Source: a candidate division NPL-UPA2 bacterium (GTDB taxonomy: Bacteria > Bacillota > UBA994). Taken from it: DNA of 12,127 nucleotides. A program made the translations under genes and the position numbers. The stretch is from positions 1-12,127 of the forward strand of contig QLUB01000054.1 of NCBI GenBank assembly GCA_018725205.1. Reading direction: 5' to 3'. The notes beneath the pieces are model-generated. The model ran no database searches. It was not told where the DNA came from and saw only the letters and a list, made by a program, of their open reading frames with translations. Positions 6,934-11,980 of this stretch are shown piece by piece. The number at the start of each line of letters is the position of its first letter. Position 1 is the first letter of the stretch.

Positions 6934-6950
6934 TTTGACTTTTTTTGACT
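6934..6950 (-). promoter_or_regulatory. CtsR operator (class III heat-shock repressor site)
   Basis: The minus strand reads AGTCAAAAAAAGTCAAA, an exact match to the CtsR heptad direct repeat RGTCAAANANRGTCAAA. It lies about 33-49 nt downstream of the predicted transcription start, where bound repressor could block elongation or initiation. CtsR controls clpP, clpE and the ctsR-mcsA-mcsB-clpC operon in low-GC Gram-positive bacteria. The site is seen directly; binding is inferred. Confidence 0.7.
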
Positions 6951-6989
6951 CGTTGATTGTCGGCATGTGCGCATTGAAATTGTTACACA

Positions 6990-7019
6990 ATTATAATAGC
7001 AGATATGTACGCCAAGCAA
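6990..7019 (-). promoter_or_regulatory. sigma-A promoter of the DUF6754 operon
   Basis: On the minus strand, TTGCTT (7019-7014) and a perfect TATAAT (6995-6990) are 18 bp apart. The -35 is weak. The element overlaps the U-tract of the upstream terminator, so the two transcription units are packed back to back. The predicted start is near 6983. Confidence 0.65.
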
Positions 7020-7037
7020 AAAGCCCGCCGTAGCGGG
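7018..7037 (-). terminator. intrinsic terminator of the DUF1659-DUF2922-holin cluster
   Basis: The minus-strand sequence CCCGC-TACG-GCGGG (7037-7024) is followed by CTTTTTG. The stem is short but all G-C, and the U-tract is good. It lies about 80 nt beyond the holin stop codon. Confidence 0.8.
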
Positions 7038-7119
7038 AAAATGCATGCGTTTCTCAGGCAAGCTTACTGTGCGGTGCGCTTTATGCTGTTTTCTCAATTG
7101 CCGTCACATCGGGCGGTAA

Positions 7120-7578
7120 TTACTGGCTAATCCGCTCCTTCTTACGCAGAGCCTCGAGTAGAACCTTTAGGTCGGTGAGCCCGGCTGCTACGAGGTTTTC
7201 TAGGATGCTTACCGCTTCGACGGTAAAAAGAAAGCTAAAAACCACTGTCTTGCTGAGGACCGACGCTATTTCTAGGTTGGCGATGTGTTGCACTTGCGCC
7301 GTCAAAATGCCCAGAGAAAAATAGGCAATCAGCTTAACAAATGTACCCATAAACGCCCTCTGGCTCGATAGATGCCCGCCGCGGATAGCCGCAGTCACTC
7401 CCCCGTGGTTTACGGCGATGCTGACTAGTTTGGTGACCAGATCGAGCAGCACGGCAATTAGTACGGCCAAGAAGGCTGCATCCGGTTCGGCTAAGTAGTA
7501 GAAACCGGCCCAGAGCAGCGAGAGTACTCGCACCCATCTCTGTTCTAGTGCCTCAGTCCAAGCGGCATACAAATGCAT
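7120..7578 (-). CDS. phage holin family protein (TcdE/holin-4-1 type)
   Basis: A 152-residue membrane protein with about four hydrophobic segments (roughly 15-30, 35-56, 79-96 and 107-128). It carries the class marks LLDLVTKL (44-51), a glycine-rich loop with an SSQRAFMGTFVKL stretch (71-83) and VEAVSILENLVAAGL (120-134) before a charged C-terminal tail (EALRKKERISQ). Holins of this family form membrane lesions for lysis or toxin release. Here no endolysin or phage structural gene is nearby, and the gene follows DUF1659 and DUF2922, a chromosomal cassette seen in many spore formers. Its role is therefore probably not phage lysis. ATG 7578 is preceded by AAAGGAG with 8 nt spacing. A strong hairpin (7606-7635) precedes that site. 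Confidence 0.82.
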   Translation of the reverse strand: MHLYAAWTEALEQRWVRVLSLLWAGFYYLAEPDAAFLAVLIAVLLDLVTKLVSIAVNHGGVTAAIRGGHLSSQRAFMGTFVKLIAYFSLGILTAQVQHIANLEIASVLSKTVVFSFLFTVEAVSILENLVAAGLTDLKVLLEALRKKERISQ

Positions 7579-7605
7579 ACTTCCACTCCTTTCTTAGTAT
7601 ATAGT

Positions 7606-7635
7606 GCGGAGAGGGCCGTATGCGGCCCCCTCCGC
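7606..7635 (-). other. strong intercistronic hairpin between DUF2922 and the holin gene
   Basis: GCGGAGAGGGCCG (7606-7618) pairs with CGGCCCCCTCCGC (7623-7635): 13 bp including one G-U in the minus-strand RNA, with a CATA loop. The sequence after it on the minus strand is ACTATATACTAAG, without a U-tract. It lies 18 nt after the DUF2922 stop and 13 nt before the holin ribosome site. It could be a leaky terminator, a processing site or an mRNA stabiliser that sets lower or separate holin expression. Confidence 0.65.
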
Positions 7636-7653
7636 CTCACAGTCTTACCGCGT

Positions 7654-7869
7654 CTAGCCTAGGATTTGCTCTACTCCGCGGCTTACTACACGGGCCTCGG
7701 CTGCGCTTACTAACCTGCCGCCCGCGGAAACAAACGCATTGTGTGTTAAGATGTCAGACATAACCGCCGACACCTGCTGCGCCGTTACGTCGTCGCGCGG
7801 GTCAATAACCGAAATGGTTACATTTCTGCCGAGCTCATTGACAAACACCATCTGCAAAGTCTTGTTCAT
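7654..7869 (-). CDS. DUF2922 domain-containing protein
   Basis: A 71-residue soluble protein that matches DUF2922 over its whole length: KTLQMVFVNELGRNVTISV (3-21), DPRDDVTAQQVSAVMSDI (23-40), then a stretch ending in SAGGRLVSAAEARVVSR. The function of the family is unknown. It is nearly always beside DUF1659, often with a YvrJ-like or holin-like small membrane protein, as here. ATG 7869 is preceded by AAAGGAGGTAGCAT, a strong ribosome site. That site and the first codons lie inside the 3' end of the DUF1659 frame, a 35-nt overlap, so translation of the two may be coupled. Confidence 0.9.
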   Translation of the reverse strand: MNKTLQMVFVNELGRNVTISVIDPRDDVTAQQVSAVMSDILTHNAFVSAGGRLVSAAEARVVSRGVEQILG

Positions 7870-8137
7870 ATGCTACCTCCTTTCGCTGATTTGTAAGAAA
7901 CCCGGACTTCACGCTTAGAGCGGCAGCACCCTGGGCCTCGTCAATACGATGGACGTACACCACAGGATGTTTCTGCAGGCTGCCAATCGCGTTGCCAATC
8001 GTTAAGACTGCAGCATCGGTGATGGCATCGTTCATGCGATTGTAAGCGCGGTGGCGAAGAACAGGCGAGCCGTCGGGCAGGAACCCAGTCTGTACACTGA
8101 TGCGCAACCGCGAAGGCTGATTTTCACGCATAGCCAT
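7835..8137 (-). CDS. DUF1659 domain-containing protein with C-terminal extension
   Basis: A 100-residue soluble protein. Residues ~8-72 fit DUF1659: LRISVQTGFLPDGSPVLRHR, followed by a YNRMNDAITDAAVLTIGNAI stretch and SLQKHPVVYVHRIDE. The start is ATG 8137, after GGGAGGTGAAACAA; a longer frame up to 8272 lacks support. The family is usually about 70-75 residues, but this frame continues ~28 residues past the domain, through the ribosome site and first codons of DUF2922. An alternative frame has a TAA directly in this stretch (near 7917), so the extension may come from loss of the normal stop or a small indel. Role unknown; it heads the DUF1659-DUF2922-holin cluster. Confidence 0.85.
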   Translation of the reverse strand: MAMRENQPSRLRISVQTGFLPDGSPVLRHRAYNRMNDAITDAAVLTIGNAIGSLQKHPVVYVHRIDEAQGAAALSVKSGFLTNQRKEVAYEQDFADGVCQ

Positions 8138-8165
8138 TTGTTTCACCTCCCTTTGTTTTACCTTG

Positions 8166-8177
8166 GGTCGGCCGACC
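8166..8177. promoter_or_regulatory. 12-bp perfect palindrome upstream of DUF1659
   Basis: GGTCGGCCGACC is its own reverse complement. It sits 20-30 nt upstream of the DUF1659 ribosome site (AGGGAGGTGA), a position suited to an operator or a small mRNA hairpin. I found no convincing sigma-A promoter in the 8178-8320 stretch. That stretch also holds an imperfect stem GGCAAG/CTTGCC (8229-8248) and an inverted repeat TTGTGG/CCACAA near 8257-8275. Confidence 0.4.
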
Positions 8178-8323
8178 ACTGAACACAGCATACTAGGCAA
8201 GCGTAAAGGCTGCGAATCCTGAGTTCCCGGCAAGTACTGCCGCTTGCCCGCACAAATTGTGGTCAACGCCACAAAAAAGCTTGAGTTCTAGCAAAGTGGC
8301 CGTTAGGATAAAGGAAGGCGAAC

Positions 8324-8346
8324 AAAAAAGAGGGCTTGCGCCCCCT
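8324..8346 (-). terminator. intrinsic terminator of the spore protein gene
   Basis: The minus-strand RNA reads AGGGGGC-GCAA-GCCCUCU followed by U's (8346-8324): a 7-bp stem with one G-U pair, a GNRA loop and a long U-tract. The stem starts within the stop codon of the spore protein gene. Confidence 0.88.
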
Positions 8347-8548
8347 AGTAAGTGCCGTGTTTGTTTACAAGCGCCCGCTCCGCCATTTCAATCATCCTGC
8401 GGACCATGTGGCCGCCCACTGCCCCGCAGTCGCGGGAGGGAACATGTCCCCAGTAATCCTCGCTCCCTTGGTGAACCGGAATCCCAAGCTCGGATGCTAT
8501 TTCATACTTCATGTTGTCAAGAGCCTTTTGCGCGCTGCCTTTAGCCAC
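8345..8548 (-). CDS. alpha/beta-type small acid-soluble spore protein (SASP)
   Basis: A 67-residue DNA-binding protein that coats spore DNA, protects it from UV and heat, and serves as an amino-acid store at germination. The family core is clear: ALDNMKYEIASELGIP (9-24), which includes the germination protease cleavage context YEIASE, then DYWG, GAVGGHMVRRMIEMAERAL. The start is GTG at 8548, 9 nt after GAAGGGAG; an upstream TTG (8557) touches that site and is unlikely. A sigma-G-like promoter lies at 8652-8623, fitting forespore expression. It is divergent from the HutP-like gene, and a terminator overlaps the stop codon. This gene is the strongest evidence that the organism forms endospores. 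Confidence 0.95.
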   Translation of the reverse strand: MAKGSAQKALDNMKYEIASELGIPVHQGSEDYWGHVPSRDCGAVGGHMVRRMIEMAERALVNKHGTY

Positions 8549-8622
8549 GCTTATCAACTCCCTTCGCTCTTAGGTTTCCCCAAACGGCGCAGGAGATGTA
8601 GGCAACATTTTGGGCAAACTTC

Positions 8623-8652
8623 TATTATTAGCTGTGGCAAAAGAAGCTATAC
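8623..8652 (-). promoter_or_regulatory. sigma-G-type (forespore) promoter for the SASP gene
   Basis: On the minus strand, GTATA (8652-8648) fits the sigma-G -35 pattern GHATR, and AATAATA (8629-8623) matches the -10 CATAATA at six of seven positions, with an 18-bp spacer. The start would be near 8615, about 65 nt before the GTG codon. Confidence 0.6.
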
Positions 8653-8678
8653 CAAAAAACACAAAGGGGGTAATCTCC

Positions 8679-9113
8679 ATTTATACCATTAAAAGCATTG
8701 ACGTCGCCCGCGCTGCGCTCGCTATTAGTTTGACGCAAAACAAGAGCGAAGAAACCAGCGCAAAAATGGGATTTCGACGCTCAGGCATCACCGCCACTGC
8801 TTTTTCTATTTCCGGGGATTTTATCCCTTCGATTCAGCAGTGGATTGCTTCAGCGCTGGAAATTTCAAAAACAGATGGTATTATCTGTGGCTCGTTTGCC
8901 GACTCGGGAGCGGTCGTTGGTGCTACGCGCGAGGCTCTCGCACAGGTCATGCCTAAAGCCGTAGGGCTAAACATCGCCGGCAAAATCGGCATCGCCTACT
9001 GCAACGAAAACCTTGCAGTAGCAGTGTTAATTGGCATTGGCTTAATGGACTTAAGCGACGTGGCGGTGGGGCTTGGACACCGCGCTGTGGAACGCGTCAC
9101 TGAACACTCCTAA
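8679..9113 (+). CDS. HutP family protein, probable ATT start
   Basis: A 144-residue protein of the HutP family, named after the B. subtilis RNA-binding antiterminator of the histidine-utilisation operon. Seen here: VARAALAISLTQN, the stretch GDFIPSIQQWIASALE, GIICGSFADSGAVVGATREA, AVGLNIAGKIGIAY and VAVGLGHRAV. The His residues that bind Mg2+ and histidine in B. subtilis HutP (H73, H77, H138, from memory) appear to be Gly or other residues here, so the ligand is probably different. No hut gene lies nearby. AAAGGGGG (8663-8670) stands exactly 8 nt before an in-frame ATT (8679), and family members start close to this point. TTG 8610 and GTG 8634 give longer frames but lack a suitable ribosome site. 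The 3' end overlaps the convergent maturase gene by 17 bp. Confidence 0.85.
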   Translation: MYTIKSIDVARAALAISLTQNKSEETSAKMGFRRSGITATAFSISGDFIPSIQQWIASALEISKTDGIICGSFADSGAVVGATREALAQVMPKAVGLNIAGKIGIAYCNENLAVAVLIGIGLMDLSDVAVGLGHRAVERVTEHS

Positions 9114-10443
9114 AGGCGCTTATCCCCAGCGCAATTTCGATACGCTTCTTCTGTAGCTCGCAATGGAGCGCATCCGGCTGCAAAATGGTGCCGTTACTGT
9201 GATAAGCATGCGCATGACACCCACCACTGCAGAAGAATTTCGCGAAGCAGCGCAGGCACTCTGGTTTACGATAGAGATTGGCCCTGCTAAATTCGTTGAC
9301 TAAGCTAGGAGCTGTAACGCCAGCAAAAACTGTGCCCATGGCAAACTCCTGCTGCCCCACGAACTGGTGGCAGGGGTATAAGTCTCCCGCAGGAGTAACG
9401 GCCAAGTAATCACAACCCGCCCCACAGCCGCTTACGCGCTTGCCAAAGCAAGGTCCGCCGTAGGTCGCCATGTTAAAGTGAAAAAAGTTGAAGGGGTCAC
9501 CCTCGTCCCGTTTGGCAAGGTAAAAGTCTGCCAATCGCTCGTACTCCCTACACAGAGCGGCGAGATGATCCTGCGTAAGTGTGTAGGACTCTCCCGCCCC
9601 GCCTACCACAGGCTCAATCGACAACTCACGCAACCCTAAATTGTAGAGATGCATGACGTCGGTGGCAAAATCAAGGTTGTGCGCGGTGTAAGTGCCGCGC
9701 ACATAGTAGTTCTTCCCACTGCGGCGCTCGACAAACTCACGCACCGCTTGACTCACCGCGCTGTAGCTCCCCGCTCCATCGGCTAAGGGGCGCATACGGT
9801 CATTGACTGCTTCGCGCCCGTCAAGACTTAAGACTACCGCCATCTGCTTGTCGTTAAGGAATTCGATGACGGCATCGTTTAGCAGAGTGGCATTAGTAGT
9901 CAATGTGAAGCGGATAACTTTGCCAAGTTTCGCCGCTTGTTCTTCACCGTAGGCCACAATATCGCGCACTACAGGGAAATTGAGCAGCGGCTCGCCGCCA
10001 AAAAAGTCCACTTCGAGATTCCGCCGAGGCCCTGATGACCTGAGCAAGAAGTCAATCGCGGCTCGCCCGGTTGCAGTATCCATAATCGTGCGCTCATAGC
10101 CAAAATCGCCCGTACCCGCGAAACAGTAGCGACAGCGCAAGTTGCAGTCGTGGGCGACATGCAGGCACAAAGCCTTAATCTGCCCCACACTTGCGTCAGT
10201 CGGGACAGGTTCCGGCGGCATAATGGCATCAAGTAGACCTGCGGCAGCTAACTCCTCGACCTCGGAGAGGGCCTCAGTTAGGTCACATACAGAGTAACGA
10301 TCAGACAGCGCGGCAGTTATTTCCGCGGGGGTCAGATGGTGCCACAGTTTAAGGACCTCGCCCGCCAAATCGTCTACCTCTAGCAGCGTGCCGGTGATTG
10401 GGTCGAGAGCTAAAGTTTTGCCGCCGAACTTAAAGACATGCAT
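9097..10443 (-). CDS. scfB: SCIFF peptide maturase (radical SAM, thioether cross-link forming)
   Basis: Installs Cys-to-alpha-carbon thioether cross-links in the SCIFF peptide encoded just upstream. 448 residues, usual for the family. An N-terminal PqqD-like peptide-recognition region (about 1-80) precedes the radical SAM core with the cluster motif CNLRCRYC (Cys 100, 104, 107) and GGEP (149-152). A SPASM domain binds auxiliary Fe-S clusters: Cys 332, 340, 344, 358, 396, 399, 405, 409 and 428, in contexts such as SGCGAGCDYLAVTPAGDLYP and CLRCFAKFFCSGGCHAHAY. ATG 10443 lies 9 nt after the SCIFF stop and has no clear ribosome site, so translation is probably coupled to that gene. Its stop overlaps the end of the convergent HutP-like gene, with no terminator visible between them. 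Confidence 0.95.
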   Translation of the reverse strand: MHVFKFGGKTLALDPITGTLLEVDDLAGEVLKLWHHLTPAEITAALSDRYSVCDLTEALSEVEELAAAGLLDAIMPPEPVPTDASVGQIKALCLHVAHDCNLRCRYCFAGTGDFGYERTIMDTATGRAAIDFLLRSSGPRRNLEVDFFGGEPLLNFPVVRDIVAYGEEQAAKLGKVIRFTLTTNATLLNDAVIEFLNDKQMAVVLSLDGREAVNDRMRPLADGAGSYSAVSQAVREFVERRSGKNYYVRGTYTAHNLDFATDVMHLYNLGLRELSIEPVVGGAGESYTLTQDHLAALCREYERLADFYLAKRDEGDPFNFFHFNMATYGGPCFGKRVSGCGAGCDYLAVTPAGDLYPCHQFVGQQEFAMGTVFAGVTAPSLVNEFSRANLYRKPECLRCFAKFFCSGGCHAHAYHSNGTILQPDALHCELQKKRIEIALGISAFRSVQ

Positions 10444-10452
10444 TCGTTCGGA

Positions 10453-10596
10453 TTAGCGGTTCTGGCAAACCTGGTTACCGACGGTGCAAGAGGTCTTGCA
10501 TGCGGATTGACACGAAGTCTGACACTCCTTGCAGGCTTCTTTTTGTGCCGTAGCCTTAACAGTTCCCGGAGCAATGACCTTGATGTGCTTGTTCAT
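10453..10596 (-). CDS. scfA: SCIFF precursor peptide (six cysteines in forty-five)
   Basis: A 47-residue ribosomally made precursor. The N-terminal leader part (MNKHIKVIAPGTVKATAQ) is followed by a core with six Cys, in ACKECQTSCQSACKTSC and VCQNR, the hallmark of SCIFF peptides of Clostridia. The ATG at 10596 follows GAGGAGG with 7 nt spacing; the frame stays open further upstream to 10767, but that part overlaps the divergent promoter and is not conserved in type. It forms an operon with the maturase, 9 nt downstream. The final fate and biological role of the SCIFF product are not established; conservation across the class suggests a housekeeping or signalling role rather than an antibiotic. 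Confidence 0.95.
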   Translation of the reverse strand: MNKHIKVIAPGTVKATAQKEACKECQTSCQSACKTSCTVGNQVCQNR

Positions 10597-10625
10597 AGTT
10601 TGGCCTCCTCTACGAGTTTCATTTG

Positions 10626-10634
10626 ATTCTACCA
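10626..10634 (-). promoter_or_regulatory. extended -10 promoter for the SCIFF operon
   Basis: The minus strand reads TGGTAGAAT (10634-10626), an extended -10 element (TGnTATAAT type). No good -35 stands at the right distance. The start would be near 10619, giving a leader of only about 20 nt. Confidence 0.5.
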
Positions 10635-10652
10635 CGTTACATTTTGTTTTGG

Positions 10653-10681
10653 TTGACAAACTCAAACTACGCCAATAAAAT
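10653..10681 (+). promoter_or_regulatory. sigma-A promoter of the DUF1576 gene
   Basis: A perfect TTGACA (10653-10658) and TAAAAT (10676-10681) are 17 bp apart. The start would be near 10688. It is back to back with the SCIFF promoter. Confidence 0.82.
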
Positions 10682-10723
10682 CGGGAAGGCATCAAATAAT
10701 GATGTTGAGAGGGTGCAGCTCGG

Positions 10724-11980
10724 ATGATGCAGTCTAAGTCTCCTGCTGTGTTTGATTCACAGCTCACGTGGCAAGGAATTATGCTGTTTTACATGTTGGC
10801 GCTCATTGTAATGGGAACCGTCTGGCCTAGTGCTTACAGTATTAGCGAAGGCCTAGTGCGGATACTGCAGTCTCCAAGCCTTCTGCTGAGCGATTACATG
10901 GTCATCGGAGGGCCCGGCGCGGCGCTGGTTAACGCTGGCTTGGTGGGACTCTTAGGGCTGCTGTTGGTTCGCTTTAGTGGCGCCTCCCTAGCGGGAGGGG
11001 GTATCGCCGGAATCTTTACGCTGGCCGGATTCGCATTGTTTGGCAAGAATCCACTCAACATCCTGCCGATCATCGTTGGCGTGTATGTTTTCAGCCGCGT
11101 TAAGAACACGCCATTTAAGACCTGTTTGGGCCCGGCGATGTTTGGTACAGCCATTGCTCCACTTGTGAGCCAAATGGCTTTCGGTTTTGGGCTGCCATTA
11201 TACGCAGGTCTTGCCGCAGGACTTGCAGCAGGCTTTATTATGCCGGCTTTAGCTTCCCACCTGCTACCAACTCACCAAGGACATAACCTCTATAATATAG
11301 GTTTTACAGCCGGAATTCTCGGCACCCTAGCCATGGCCCTACTGAGAACAGTCGGGCATACTTCCGTGCCGGTGATGCACTGGAGCACAGAGCACTCTAA
11401 CGCGATGTTTGTGGCTTTCTTAGTTTATTGTGCGTCCATGGTGCTGGTCGGGCTACTGCTTAAGGGGACATGGAGCGGTGTTCGGCAGCTGCATATGCAA
11501 AGTGGCGTCTTAATCAGTGATTTTACTGCTCTGGCAGGCTTCCCTACAACATTTATTAATATGGGCCTGATGGGATTAGTGAGTCTGTTATATCTACGGC
11601 TAGTCGGTGGCGACGTGAATGGACCGACTCTCGGAGGCGTACTCACAATAGTGGGGTTTGCCGCTTTTGGCAAGCATCTGAAGAACTCGCTGCCTGTCAT
11701 GGCAGGGGTGTGGATTGCCTGCTTAATCTTAGTACCTGAGGCCTCACAGCCTGGCCCTCAATTAGCGGCTCTGTTTGGCACCACCCTAGCTCCCATTGCG
11801 GGCAGTTTCGGCCCCCTAGTCGGCTTAGTGGCAGGGTTTCTGCATCTGAGTATGGTAATGCACGTCGGAGTCATGCACGGGGGGATGAATCTCTACAATA
11901 ACGGTCTAGCCGGGGGTTTAGTGGCCACTTTGATGATTGCTGTCATCCGCGCGCTGCAGCCGCAACACCGGGGACGTTAA
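10724..11980 (+). CDS. DUF1576 domain-containing membrane protein, duplicated halves
   Basis: A 418-residue, strongly hydrophobic multi-pass membrane protein of the DUF1576 family, of unknown function. The protein repeats itself. SDYMVIGGPGAALVNAGLVG (56-75) corresponds to SDFTALAGFPTTFINMGLMG (265-284); AGFALFGK (101-108) to VGFAAFGK (310-317); FGTAIAPL (140-147) to FGTTLAPI (351-358); and HNLYNIGFTAG (187-197) to MNLYNNGLAGG (388-398). The offset is about 200-211 residues. Internal two-fold repeats are common in transporters and channels, so transport is a fair guess but no substrate can be named. ATG 10724 is preceded by GAGAGGG at about 10 nt; the next ATG follows directly. It has its own sigma-A promoter, divergent from the SCIFF operon. 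No terminator is visible after it. Confidence 0.9.
   Translation: MMQSKSPAVFDSQLTWQGIMLFYMLALIVMGTVWPSAYSISEGLVRILQSPSLLLSDYMVIGGPGAALVNAGLVGLLGLLLVRFSGASLAGGGIAGIFTLAGFALFGKNPLNILPIIVGVYVFSRVKNTPFKTCLGPAMFGTAIAPLVSQMAFGFGLPLYAGLAAGLAAGFIMPALASHLLPTHQGHNLYNIGFTAGILGTLAMALLRTVGHTSVPVMHWSTEHSNAMFVAFLVYCASMVLVGLLLKGTWSGVRQLHMQSGVLISDFTALAGFPTTFINMGLMGLVSLLYLRLVGGDVNGPTLGGVLTIVGFAAFGKHLKNSLPVMAGVWIACLILVPEASQPGPQLAALFGTTLAPIAGSFGPLVGLVAGFLHLSMVMHVGVMHGGMNLYNNGLAGGLVATLMIAVIRALQPQHRGR

Larger units (their letters stand above)
6794..6983 (-). promoter_or_regulatory. structured ~190-nt mRNA leader of the DUF6754 operon
   Basis: No gene lies here. Read on the minus strand, the leader contains a CtsR-type operator (6950-6934), a short possible stem GCGAA/TTCGC near 6922-6905, a hairpin GCTTGCA-TAAC-TGCAAGC (6871-6854), and a hairpin TTTCTGCGC-GTGA-GCGCAGAAA (6841-6820) with a GNRA tetraloop that ends 12 nt before the ribosome site. 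It does not match any riboswitch class I can recall. The length and three successive stems make post-transcriptional control plausible. Confidence 0.5.

Noticed and set aside
7120..8137. Prophage remnant
   Set aside because: A holin-like gene alone is not enough; no integrase, capsid, tail or lysin gene and no attachment-site repeats were seen.
8138..8272. Upstream extension of the DUF1659 frame to 8272
   Set aside because: A strong ribosome site precedes ATG 8137 and the extra residues do not resemble the family; the region carries inverted repeats instead.
8257..8275. TTGTGG/CCACAA inverted repeat as terminator
   Set aside because: On the plus strand it is followed by A's, and on the minus strand only by TTTG; the stem is 6 bp, and a better terminator lies at 8324-8346.
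10597..10767. Upstream extension of the SCIFF frame to 10767
   Set aside because: The SCIFF peptide starts at 10596 after GAGGAGG; the extension overlaps divergent promoters.
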